Below are positions 1 through 6,733 of a stretch of DNA of 6,899 nt, piece by piece. The notes beneath the pieces are model-generated. The model did not search any database. It was not told where the DNA came from and worked only from the letters and a program-made list of their open reading frames with translations. Each line of letters starts with the position of its first letter. Positions within the stretch are counted from its first letter, which is position 1. The position numbers were made by a program, and so were the translations under genes. The DNA is from an uncultured Collinsella sp. (GTDB lineage: Bacteria > Actinomycetota > Coriobacteriia > Coriobacteriales > Coriobacteriaceae). The stretch covers positions 1 to 6,899 of the forward strand of contig URWQ01000079.1 in NCBI GenBank assembly GCA_900551635.1. The letters run 5' to 3'.

Positions 1-9
1 CACCGATAA

Positions 10-117
10 GCCCGTTCCCCGGGCCCCTGCCACATTCGCGTGAATCTGGCGCTGCCGCTTTCGCGCGTAAGGGAAGCGTGCGACCGCCTGGACCGCTACG
101 TTTTTAATGCACGGTAA
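10..117 (+). pseudogene. C-terminal remnant of a probable MalY/PatB-type PLP-dependent aminotransferase, frame broken
   Basis: The frame ending in TAA at 115-117 reads, from about position 28, CHIRVNLALPLSRVREACD and then RLDRYVFNAR before the stop. An arginine-hydrophobic-Asn-Leu-Ala stretch followed by an amphipathic helix is how fold-type I aminotransferases of the MalY/PatB (cystathionine beta-lyase-like) group usually end, so this looks like the tail of such a gene. Going upstream, the same frame meets TAA at 7-9, and codons 10-27 are not convincingly family-like. The gene is therefore either frameshifted near the C-run at 17-20 or disrupted, or the assembly has an indel there. Only about 30 codons are visible, so the family call is tentative. 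A hairpin starts 10 bases after the stop, which fits a true gene end. Confidence 0.45.
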
Positions 118-127
118 GTGAGCACTG

Positions 128-169
128 CATGCGGGGCCTTCTGCCAAGTCGGCTGGAAGGCCCCGCATG
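128..169 (+). terminator. Hairpin terminator-like structure after the aminotransferase remnant
   Basis: A perfect 13-base inverted repeat pairs 128-140 (CATGCGGGGCCTT) with 157-169 (AAGGCCCCGCATG). C141-G156 can extend the stem, and a small inner GCC/GGC pairing is possible. It begins 10 bases after the upstream stop codon. The sequence after the stem (GTAAAACG) is not U-rich, so it is not a textbook intrinsic terminator. It may act with Rho, protect the 3' end of the transcript, or terminate weakly. The stem itself is unambiguous; the function is inferred from position. Confidence 0.65.
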
Positions 170-176
170 GTAAAAC

Positions 177-241
177 GTCTGTAACCATTGGGCACTCGAG
201 TGGTTTCGTTTGCTATTATTTTTAACCATTTCAGTCTGTAA
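177..241 (+). promoter_or_regulatory. Promoter/operator region with paired direct repeats upstream of the lipoprotein-kinase operon
   Basis: An extended -10 element TGC-TATTAT lies at 211-219, with no good -35 at normal spacing. Its predicted transcription start is near 226, giving a leader of about 36 bases. Around it are two direct repeats: GTCTGTAA at 177-184 and 234-241, and TAACCATT at 182-189 and 223-230, the latter starting 41 bases apart, about four helical turns. A 10-base palindrome CACTCGAGTG lies at 193-202 between the copies. The -10 match and the repeats are visible in the sequence. That they form an operator for a dimeric or looping regulator is inference. Confidence 0.4.
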
Positions 242-261
242 ACAGGATCTTCTGGAGCTCG

Positions 262-1131
262 ATGAAAAGACCCCGCCGCTCGGTTGCCATATCGTTGTTT
301 GTTGCGCTTGCAGTGGCGAGCGCCTTTGTCGTAGCGATAGCTGGCTGCTCCGGGTCGAATGACGGAGCCTCGACGTCTGCATTAGAAGGTCTGGACGCCT
401 CACAAGCCAAAGACGACAACCTTAAGACGCTCAACGTCGGCAGCGACCTCTATCCACCGTTTGTGTATACCGACGAGTACGGCGATATCGTTGGCCTGGA
501 TGTCGAGATATTAACCGAGGCTTTGGCTCGCATTGGTTACAAGCCAAAATACCAGCTGATCGATTGGGAAAAGAAGAAAGAGCTGTTGGCGAGCGGCGAA
601 CTCGATTGTGTCATGGGCAGCTTTAGCATGACGGGTCGCGAAAACGAGTATCGTTGGGCCGGCCCGTACCTTGCGAGCCGCCAGGTGGTCGCGGTCGATC
701 CCCAGAGCGATATCTACACGCTTGCCGATCTTGAGGATAAGGTCGTGGCGGTCCAGTCCACCACCAAGCCCGAGGACATTTTGCTCAATCGTACAAATGA
801 AAACGTTCCGCAGATCAAGGAACTCTACTGCTTTTCGGACCGTTCATACCTGAACCCGGCGCTTGTCGAAGGTCTGGTCGACGCCATCGCCGCGCATGAG
901 TCCTCGCTGCTCACCTACGAAAAAGATTATGGTGTGACGTATCGCATTCTGGATGAGCCGCTGCTAGAGGTCGGTTTGGGCACCGCTTTCGATATCAACG
1001 ATACGCGCGGCATCGACGTCAAGCTCGCTCATGCCTACCAGGAAATGCTTTCCGATGGCACCATGGAACGCCTGGTGTCAAAGTACTTTGATGACCCTTC
1101 GCCATTTTTGAATATGGAGGGCCTGTCATGA
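262..1131 (+). CDS. Substrate-binding lipoprotein (SBP_bac_3 family), probable co-receptor of the adjacent kinase
   Basis: This 289-residue protein is an extracytoplasmic solute-binding protein of the amino-acid-type family 3. Residues 1-28 form a lipoprotein signal peptide: basic n-region MKRPRR, a hydrophobic core, and lipobox I-A-G-C with the lipidated Cys at residue 29. A short low-complexity linker leads to the binding domain at about 56-275. Family features are YPPF (64-67), G-x-I-V-G-L-D-V-E (74-82), and a GELDCVMGS...TGR segment (102-116) followed by AGPY, the region where this family contacts ligand carboxylates. The ATG is preceded by GGAG (254-257) with a 4-base spacer. The stop overlaps the start of the downstream hybrid kinase (ATGA), so the two are translationally coupled. 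No permease or ATPase gene is nearby. This favours a sensory role in which the bound protein presents a ligand to the kinase, as LuxP does for LuxQ or TorT for TorS, but that is an analogy. The ligand cannot be read from the sequence; an amino acid or other small polar solute is the default for the family. Confidence 0.93.
   Translation: MKRPRRSVAISLFVALAVASAFVVAIAGCSGSNDGASTSALEGLDASQAKDDNLKTLNVGSDLYPPFVYTDEYGDIVGLDVEILTEALARIGYKPKYQLIDWEKKKELLASGELDCVMGSFSMTGRENEYRWAGPYLASRQVVAVDPQSDIYTLADLEDKVVAVQSTTKPEDILLNRTNENVPQIKELYCFSDRSYLNPALVEGLVDAIAAHESSLLTYEKDYGVTYRILDEPLLEVGLGTAFDINDTRGIDVKLAHAYQEMLSDGTMERLVSKYFDDPSPFLNMEGLS
1116..1131 (+). promoter_or_regulatory. Ribosome binding site and 4-base stop/start overlap coupling the kinase to the lipoprotein
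   Basis: GGAGGG at 1116-1121 lies 6 bases before the ATG at 1128-1130, inside the last codons of the lipoprotein gene. The lipoprotein stop TGA (1129-1131) shares bases with this ATG. A strong Shine-Dalgarno plus an ATGA overlap fixes the kinase start and implies matched synthesis of the two proteins. Confidence 0.85.
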
Positions 1132-3329
1132 TCGATGTGCCCGACCGCGCCGCTCAGGAGCGGGGCAATCGTCCGGCAGGGGCATGGCTCCTTGTCGCTC
1201 TGCTGGGGATAGCGCTCTCGGTTGTTGCCGGCATGATGAGCTACGGTTACACGACGGCCCAAGCCGAGCAGCGCTTTGCTGACGTTGTCGATTACGTGGC
1301 GACGCAGAGCCTTTTCTACGATGCATTCAACAGCGCCTATACGACCAAAAACCTGATTCGCGTTATGGAGATCGCCGGAGAGACAGCGCGCGATATGGAG
1401 CGCGACGGTTCGGTGGATAACGCCACGCTGGAGCAATATGCCGACCAGTTCAACGTGAGCGCACTGATCGTGACGGATGCATCGGGCAATTTGGTGTCCG
1501 AGTCCTCGACGGATGGCGTGGGCTACGAGTCGCTTGCTACGTATCTCAAGGAAGTGCCCGTGCTGGAGGTGGCAGCCCATCCGCTTAAGTCCTATACCGC
1601 CCGCATTACACTTGCGGATGACTCGATCGCAGACATTGGCTGCGTGACCCGGTGGGATGACGAGGGTATTGTTGTCGCGGTAAGGCATCAGAGCGCGAAG
1701 GCAGTTGCAAGCAATACGCTCAAACTGCAGAGCCTGCTCGGTGGTTATGAGACCATCGACAGTGGCAATATCGTGATCGAAAGCGATGGCAAGGTCGTTG
1801 CGACCAATGCCGTTGAACCCACCATATTGGGCGTGTTCAATCTGCCTGCGACGGATGTCTTCATTGTCGACGGTATTAAGGATCGATGCCTGCCCGGCAA
1901 AGTCCGACTGGTCAACTCCAACGGCGAGTGGTATTTGGGCACATTTGGAAAAGCGCGCGGGTTCTACGTGTACACCTATGCCTCGGCGCGGCGCTACTTT
2001 GAGGTCGTCGCGGCTGGTGTTGCCGGCGTTCTGGTGGTCTACGGCGGGGCAGATTTTTGGTTCAACGGTGTTGTGATGGTGCGTCGCCGCGCTGACCGTC
2101 GACGTTTGACGGACTTGCTGCAGCAGGAGCGCGACTATGGCGACAAGCTGGCAAAGGCGGCGCGTGAGGCCTCGTCTGCCAACTCGGCAAAGACGGAGTT
2201 TTTGCGCCGCATGAGCCACGATCTGCGCACGCCCATCAACGGCATTCGCGGTATGGTCGAGGTCGGCGATGCCAATGCGGACGATCTGCAAAAGCAGACC
2301 GAGTGCCGTTCAAAAATCTGGACAGCATCGGGACTGCTGCTCGACCTTGCCAACGAGGCCCTGGATATGAGTCGTCTGGAGAGCGGGCAGATCGAACTGG
2401 AACTTGTTCCCACAAACTTGGTGACCCTCAACCACGAGGTGCGCGATATTCTGGAGCGCCAGGCCGAGGAGCGTCTGGTGACAATTATCTGCGACCAGCA
2501 GACGCTTAATCATCCCTATGCGCGGGTGAGCGTGACGCACCTCAAGCGCTTGTTGCTCAATATTGCCGGTAATGCCGTCAAGTACAACCGCCGGGGCGGC
2601 TATGTTCGCCTGACATGCCGCGAGGTGGAGCCAGTGGAGGGCGCCCCCGTCTATGAATACACGATCGCCGACAACGGTATTGGCATGAGCGAGGAGTTTC
2701 AACAGCACCTCTACGAGCCGTTTTGTCGCGAGGAGCAACAGGTGGAAGGCGCTTCATCGGGAACTGGCCTGGGTGCGCCTATCGCAAAACAGTTGGTCGA
2801 GCTTATGGGCGGAACCATGAGCTTTACGAGTATCTTGGGGCAGGGGACGACGTTTACCATCCGTCTGCCGTTTGAGAAGTGCAAGCGCTCCGAGATTCCT
2901 CAGGCTGTGCGCGTGGACGCGGGTGACGGCGATGCGCTCCAGGGCTTGCGCGTTTTGCTCGTAGAGGATAACGACCTGAATGCCGAGATTGCACAGTTTA
3001 CGCTCGCCCGCGCCGGCGCCGTCGTGACGCATGCTAAGGATGGTGAGTCTGCCGTCGAGATGTTTGCCGCGAGCGCGCCGCACGAGTACGACGTGGTGTT
3101 GATGGACATCATGATGCCCGGTATCGATGGCCTTGAGGCCACGCGTCGGATTCGAGCGCTCGATCGCGAGGATGCCGCGCTCACGCCGATTATCGCCGTG
3201 AGCGCCAATGCCTTTGCCGACGACCGTAGGCTTTCGCGCGAGGCGGGCATGAACGCGCACCTGAGCAAGCCTGTGAGCTCGCAGGAGCTTGTCGAGGCGC
3301 TTGCGCACATAGCCGCCGACGCTTCATAA
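1128..3329 (+). CDS. Membrane-bound hybrid sensor histidine kinase with receiver domain
   Basis: This 733-residue protein is a hybrid kinase that should autophosphorylate on His and pass phosphate to its own C-terminal Asp. A membrane anchor lies at about 19-41 and a second membrane segment at about 292-318, enclosing an extracytoplasmic domain of about 250 residues. That domain has two segments, IVTDASGNLV (114-123) and IVIESDGKVV (215-224), which resemble strand-turn-strand pieces of Cache/PAS-like folds, so a double Cache domain is possible but unproven. A charged, probably helical linker (319-355) follows. The DHp helix has SHDLRTP with phospho-acceptor His364. The ATPase has the N box (Asn478/Asn482, NAVKYN), DNGIGM (515-520), YEPF (529-532) and GTGLG (545-549). 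The receiver domain (about 607-728) has acidic E613/D614, phospho-acceptor D660 in MDIMMP, S692 and K714. There is no HPt domain after the receiver. The start is fixed by the GGAGGG site and the 4-base overlap with the lipoprotein. The kinase assignment is very secure; ligand and target are unknown. Confidence 0.95.
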   Translation: MIDVPDRAAQERGNRPAGAWLLVALLGIALSVVAGMMSYGYTTAQAEQRFADVVDYVATQSLFYDAFNSAYTTKNLIRVMEIAGETARDMERDGSVDNATLEQYADQFNVSALIVTDASGNLVSESSTDGVGYESLATYLKEVPVLEVAAHPLKSYTARITLADDSIADIGCVTRWDDEGIVVAVRHQSAKAVASNTLKLQSLLGGYETIDSGNIVIESDGKVVATNAVEPTILGVFNLPATDVFIVDGIKDRCLPGKVRLVNSNGEWYLGTFGKARGFYVYTYASARRYFEVVAAGVAGVLVVYGGADFWFNGVVMVRRRADRRRLTDLLQQERDYGDKLAKAAREASSANSAKTEFLRRMSHDLRTPINGIRGMVEVGDANADDLQKQTECRSKIWTASGLLLDLANEALDMSRLESGQIELELVPTNLVTLNHEVRDILERQAEERLVTIICDQQTLNHPYARVSVTHLKRLLLNIAGNAVKYNRRGGYVRLTCREVEPVEGAPVYEYTIADNGIGMSEEFQQHLYEPFCREEQQVEGASSGTGLGAPIAKQLVELMGGTMSFTSILGQGTTFTIRLPFEKCKRSEIPQAVRVDAGDGDALQGLRVLLVEDNDLNAEIAQFTLARAGAVVTHAKDGESAVEMFAASAPHEYDVVLMDIMMPGIDGLEATRRIRALDREDAALTPIIAVSANAFADDRRLSREAGMNAHLSKPVSSQELVEALAHIAADAS

Positions 3330-3331
3330 GC

Positions 3332-3371
3332 ATATGGCCCGGTTCCAAGGTGGGTTGGAACCGGGCCATAT
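3332..3371. terminator. Strong hairpin terminator between convergent operons, probably bidirectional
   Basis: A perfect 17-base stem pairs 3332-3348 with 3355-3371 (core TGGCCCGGTTCCAA / TTGGAACCGGGCCA) around a 6-base loop GGTGGG. It begins 2 bases after the plus-strand kinase stop (3327-3329) and lies 27 bases beyond the NimA-like gene's stop on the other strand. On the plus strand the arm runs into a moderately U-rich TTGTTATTG, so it should work best for the plus-strand operon. On the minus strand the following bases are not U-rich. The position between two converging gene ends supports shared use. Confidence 0.85.
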
Positions 3372-3398
3372 TGTTATTGATGAGGCCTGCTGAGGGGC

Positions 3399-3878
3399 TT
3401 ACTTTTCCTGAATCTGCTTGCCGCAAAGATGCTCAATCGAAATCTCGTAGAGTTGGACGCCCTTGATGTCTTTGGCGATTTCCTCCTCGACTTCTTCGGC
3501 AGAAGGGTAGTACTTAAGGGCGAGCTGGCGGACTTTGTCTTCGATGAACGCGGGAGTGTCATTCGCCAAGCGGCAGCGGCCAAAGACCACGGTGCTCATA
3601 ACGTAGGGAGCCCAGTCACCGTCCTTGTACCACTCGTTGCCGTAAACGGTAAAGCAGACTTTGTCATCGCGCTTGAGTGCGTCGACCTTGTGGCCGGCTT
3701 TGGCGCCATGGAAATAGATCTTGTCGTGCTCGGCGTCAAAGAAGTAGTTGACGGGAATGGCGTACGGGTAGCCATCGTCGCCGTTGACGGCAAAGACGCC
3801 GCGCTTGCAGGTGGCGAGCAGTTTGCGCGCTTCCTCGTCGGTGATGGCGCGTTTCTTTCGACGTAAGGGCCTAAACAT
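3399..3878 (-). CDS. NimA-like, FMN-binding flavoprotein of the pyridoxamine 5'-phosphate oxidase-like superfamily
   Basis: This 159-residue soluble protein has the split-barrel flavin-binding fold pattern of the Nim/PNPOx-like group. It opens with MFRPLRRK. It has GDDGYPYAIPVNYFF (33-47), where the first core strands form, then KIYFHGAKAGHKVDALKRD (53-71) and VCFTVYG (74-80), followed by the strand VMSTVVFGRCRL (93-104) and a C-terminal Asp/Glu-rich helix and strand. The D-G-x-P...P-V-N-Y and Y-F-H-x-A-x-x-G-H-K pattern matches proteins annotated as nitroimidazole-resistance (Nim) family. Some Nim proteins reduce 5-nitroimidazoles, but most homologues in gut anaerobes have no tested substrate, so resistance should not be assumed. 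Length is typical and no truncation is seen. AAAGGAAG (3885-3892) precedes the ATG by 6 bases and sets the start. The gene lies 40 bases downstream of the large hybrid kinase on the same strand and may be co-transcribed with it. Confidence 0.9.
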   Translation of the reverse strand: MFRPLRRKKRAITDEEARKLLATCKRGVFAVNGDDGYPYAIPVNYFFDAEHDKIYFHGAKAGHKVDALKRDDKVCFTVYGNEWYKDGDWAPYVMSTVVFGRCRLANDTPAFIEDKVRQLALKYYPSAEEVEEEIAKDIKGVQLYEISIEHLCGKQIQEK

Positions 3879-3884
3879 CGTTGG

Positions 3885-3892
3885 CTTCCTTT
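3885..3892 (-). promoter_or_regulatory. Ribosome binding site of the NimA-like gene
   Basis: Read on the minus strand, AAAGGAAG lies 6 bases before the ATG at 3878-3876. This is a good Shine-Dalgarno match and supports this start and independent translation initiation within the possible operon with the upstream kinase. Confidence 0.75.
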
Positions 3893-3918
3893 CTGGTCGT
3901 GCGTGGTTGCTGCAAAAA

Positions 3919-6723
3919 CTATAGCGAAACGGATCCGTTTTTCTTGATGCGGGCGAGTATGTTTTTGAGCTTGTTAAAGTCGATCGGTTTGGACAGATGA
4001 GCGTTCATGCCGGCAGCGTGTGCCGCCTGGGCGTCTTCGGCAAAGGCGTTGGCGGTGAGCGCGATGATGGGGATATCGGCTGCATCGACCTTCTCGCTCA
4101 GACGAATCACGCGGGTTGCCTCGTAGCCGTCCATGTCCGGCATCATAATGTCCATCAAAATGGCATCGAAGCTGCCGGCGGGATGCGACAGGTACAGATC
4201 GACGACTTCGTTGCCGTTGGCGGCGCGGGTGACCACGATGCCCTCGGATTCTAGCAGCGCCTGGGCAATCTCGGCATTCAATTCGTTGTCTTCGGCGAGC
4301 AGCACGTTCATGTCGGCGAGCGAGCAGTCGGGCACACTCTCAACCGTATTCGCCCGCGCCTGGGGATTCTCGTCGATATCGAGCGGAATCTCCACGTAGA
4401 ACGAGGTGCCCACATGGAGCTCACTGGTGACTTCGATAGTGCCGTCCATCAGTTCAATAAGCGACTTGACGATTGGCATGCCCATGCCGGTTCCTTGGAA
4501 CTTGCTGCGCGCATCGTCACCTTCTTGGGCAAACGGCTCATAGATATGCTTTAAAAACTTGGGGGTCATGCCAATGCCGGTATCCGAAACGCTAAAGCAA
4601 AAGAGCGCGCGCCCGTTATCGAGTGGCTTGGTCTTTGAGCTAAAGGTGACGGAGCCGCCGTGCTTGTTGTACTTAATGCTGTTGTCTAACAGGTTGATCA
4701 TGATCTGTCGGATATGGGTGGGACTGCCGATCATGTATGGCCCCGTGGCGTACGGCAGACTATTGTCCTGCATGGTGATGCCGTTACTGGACGCGCGGAG
4801 CTTGCACAGCACCAGCGTATCGTCACAGAGCTCTTTGAGGTTAAAAGGCGCATGCTCCAGTGTTAGCTTGCGGTCTTCGATTTTGCCCATCTCGAGGATG
4901 TCGTTGATCAGCGAGAGCAGGTGATTGGCGGCAACGCGCGCCTTGGCACGGCTCTCGCGGGCGACCTGGATATCGCCTTCCTTCAATTCCTCGATATCGA
5001 TAAGGCCCAGGATACCGTTGAGCGGCGTACGGATGTCGTGGCTCATGCGCGTGAGGAATGCCGTCTTAGCGGCGTTGGCGGCATCGGCTTTTTTGCGCTC
5101 GGTTCGAGCGCGCACGAGTGCCCAGATGAGCAGGACGATGCCGACCGACAACATACCGATGAGGGTAGCTGCAATGGCGGTGCGGTTGCGATAAAGGAAT
5201 TGAAGCGTGTTGGATTCCTGGGCCGTGTACGACGTGGAGGAGTAATTGCTTGCGGAGAGCGATTCTCCGGCATTGATGATGCCCTTGTTGATGATTCCCA
5301 GCAGCTCGGGCTTTCCGCGCGAAATCCAGCACGAGAGCTCGCAGGTGTCAGGGAGCTCGACCGTCTCGCAGTCCTCGAGATCATAACGATCGCCGAGAGT
5401 TTTTACGCGTGAACTGGGGGCGACGACGCAGCTCGCCGTTCCCCTCCTGAGGGCGTCGAACGCTTCATCGTCGGATCGGTATTCGGTCACGGTCGCTGTG
5501 GGGAACAGACTTTCAAGTACTTTTCGGTTGATAAACGATGATTTGGTACAGGCGATGTTCTGAAGGTCTTTGTTCAGGTTGCTTCCGCTGTGGATGGCGG
5601 TGAGGGATATGGTCCCCAACGATACCGACTGCACAACGCCTGATTGCTCGGCAAACCAGTAATCTCGGTATACCGGCAGCGCGACGTCTACGCTTCCCTT
5701 TGACAGGGCCTTTGACATCATCTTGTAGCTATCAAAGGCGACGGTTTTGACCGTAATGCCAAATTTATCGTGCAGTGTCGTCGCAAGCGATGCGAGCGAG
5801 CCTTCCATTTTGCCGTCTTCGTCTTCGTTGCAGTAGGGGAGTTTGCCCGTAATGTAGCCGAGCGTGATGGTGTTGTCATTTGCTTTGAGCCAGGAACGTT
5901 CGGGGCCGTTGAGCGATGATGAACCGCTGTTTTGGGCTGAGTAGTTAGATTTGACTTCGTCGATATAGCGTGGGTTGACGCGGGCGATTGCCGACATGGC
6001 GGCATTGATGTCGTCCATCAGGTCGGGGCGGCTTTTGGGGACGGCAAAATAGTAGTCGCTCGAACCAATGTAGAACATGGGGGAGGCGCTGGGCGACGAG
6101 GTCGTGTCGTTCATGATGATGGCATCGACCTCGTTGTTTGTGAGCGCGTCAAAGAGGGCACTGCCAGTGTCGATTTCTTTATAGGTGCAGGTAATGCCTT
6201 CGTTGGCGAGCCACTGCTGGCCAACGAAGGTTTGCATGACGCCGGAGTTGCAACCGATAGTGAGACCCTGGAGCGCTTGGGGGTCACCCTTGGCCAGATC
6301 GTCGCGATCGGGCTTGGCGTAGATGTAGTAGCGCTCGGTGCCCTCGGGGTTCGAGGAAAAGAGCAGCTTTTGGGCGCGTTCCTCGGAGTAGGAGATGTTG
6401 GGCATGAGGTCGATCTCGCCTGCCTCGAGCATGTCCATAAGCTCGGTGAAGGTGCCGGAGACGTATTCGTACCGCCAGCCGGGCGTGTAGTACGACAGGG
6501 TCTGGAGGTACTCGTAACCCCATCCCGAGAGACGCTCGCCGGGGGTGCCGTTCTGGAAGCCCTCGTTGTTGACGAGCCAGCCGACGCGGACCGTCTTGAC
6601 TGGCTGACTAGAGTCATCGGCAAAAGCCTGGACAGGCGCGATGGAACTCAGTGCGGCAAGCGCGGCAAACACAATGGCCAGGGCGCGACATATAACTGAA
6701 CGAAGGACAGTGGCAGCTCTCAC
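3919..6723 (-). CDS. Hybrid sensor histidine kinase with two tandem substrate-binding domains (BvgS/EvgS-like input)
   Basis: Residue numbers here count from the upstream ATG at 6756 (945 residues); the preferred GTG start (6723) removes 11. A signal peptide with a hydrophobic core at about 24-40 ends near AFA-DD (44-48). Two SBP_bac_3-like Venus-flytrap domains follow. The first is at about 54-270, with GYEYLQ, GEIDLMPNISYSEERA (113-128) and LLFS. The second is at about 296-500, with a GKMEGS and KGSVDVAL pattern. A single membrane helix lies at about 525-549. After a short linker the kinase core has SHDIRTP (His573), the N box Asn688/Asn692 (NSIKYN), DTGIGM (725-730), YEPF and GTGMG (755-759). 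The receiver (about 815-935) has E822/D823, phospho-acceptor D869 in MDIMMP, T901 and K923. Unlike BvgS there is no PAS domain between membrane and kinase and no C-terminal HPt. The domain order implies direct sensing of small solutes outside the membrane. I prefer the GTG start because AGGA sits 6 bases before it and it gives a normal signal-peptide n-region; the ATG at 6756 has no clear ribosome site. Confidence 0.93.
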   Translation of the reverse strand: MRAATVLRSVICRALAIVFAALAALSSIAPVQAFADDSSQPVKTVRVGWLVNNEGFQNGTPGERLSGWGYEYLQTLSYYTPGWRYEYVSGTFTELMDMLEAGEIDLMPNISYSEERAQKLLFSSNPEGTERYYIYAKPDRDDLAKGDPQALQGLTIGCNSGVMQTFVGQQWLANEGITCTYKEIDTGSALFDALTNNEVDAIIMNDTTSSPSASPMFYIGSSDYYFAVPKSRPDLMDDINAAMSAIARVNPRYIDEVKSNYSAQNSGSSSLNGPERSWLKANDNTITLGYITGKLPYCNEDEDGKMEGSLASLATTLHDKFGITVKTVAFDSYKMMSKALSKGSVDVALPVYRDYWFAEQSGVVQSVSLGTISLTAIHSGSNLNKDLQNIACTKSSFINRKVLESLFPTATVTEYRSDDEAFDALRRGTASCVVAPSSRVKTLGDRYDLEDCETVELPDTCELSCWISRGKPELLGIINKGIINAGESLSASNYSSTSYTAQESNTLQFLYRNRTAIAATLIGMLSVGIVLLIWALVRARTERKKADAANAAKTAFLTRMSHDIRTPLNGILGLIDIEELKEGDIQVARESRAKARVAANHLLSLINDILEMGKIEDRKLTLEHAPFNLKELCDDTLVLCKLRASSNGITMQDNSLPYATGPYMIGSPTHIRQIMINLLDNSIKYNKHGGSVTFSSKTKPLDNGRALFCFSVSDTGIGMTPKFLKHIYEPFAQEGDDARSKFQGTGMGMPIVKSLIELMDGTIEVTSELHVGTSFYVEIPLDIDENPQARANTVESVPDCSLADMNVLLAEDNELNAEIAQALLESEGIVVTRAANGNEVVDLYLSHPAGSFDAILMDIMMPDMDGYEATRVIRLSEKVDAADIPIIALTANAFAEDAQAAHAAGMNAHLSKPIDFNKLKNILARIKKNGSVSL

Positions 6724-6729
6724 ATGCAA

Positions 6730-6733
6730 TCCT
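6730..6733 (-). promoter_or_regulatory. Shine-Dalgarno that favours a GTG start for the large hybrid kinase
   Basis: On the minus strand TTAGGA is followed by TTGCAT and then GTG (6723-6721), giving AGGA with a 6-base spacer. The alternative ATG at 6756-6754, 33 bases upstream in frame, is preceded by CTGGTATCCTT with no purine-rich site. Starting at GTG gives a protein beginning (M)RAATVLRS, a shorter and more typical signal-peptide n-region. Confidence 0.5.

Noticed and set aside
1035..2291. A 418-codon open frame on the minus strand opposite the plus-strand kinase
   Set aside because: It lies wholly antisense to a kinase gene with clear motifs, its translation is rich in His, Arg and Ala without recognisable domains, and long shadow frames are expected in GC-rich genes.
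2754..3308. A 184-codon open frame on the minus strand opposite the receiver domain
   Set aside because: It is antisense to conserved receiver motifs and has no domain pattern of its own; it is a shadow of codon bias.
3429..3866. A 145-codon plus-strand frame opposite the NimA-like gene
   Set aside because: The opposite strand has a family-typical protein with a good ribosome site. The plus frame is a complementary-frame artefact.
3927..3940. AAACGGATCCGTTT, a perfect 14-base palindrome, as a regulator operator
   Set aside because: A 14-base palindrome is expected at roughly 0.4 per window of this size by chance, and this one encodes the last residues of the kinase. It is mentioned only as a possible weak terminator hairpin.
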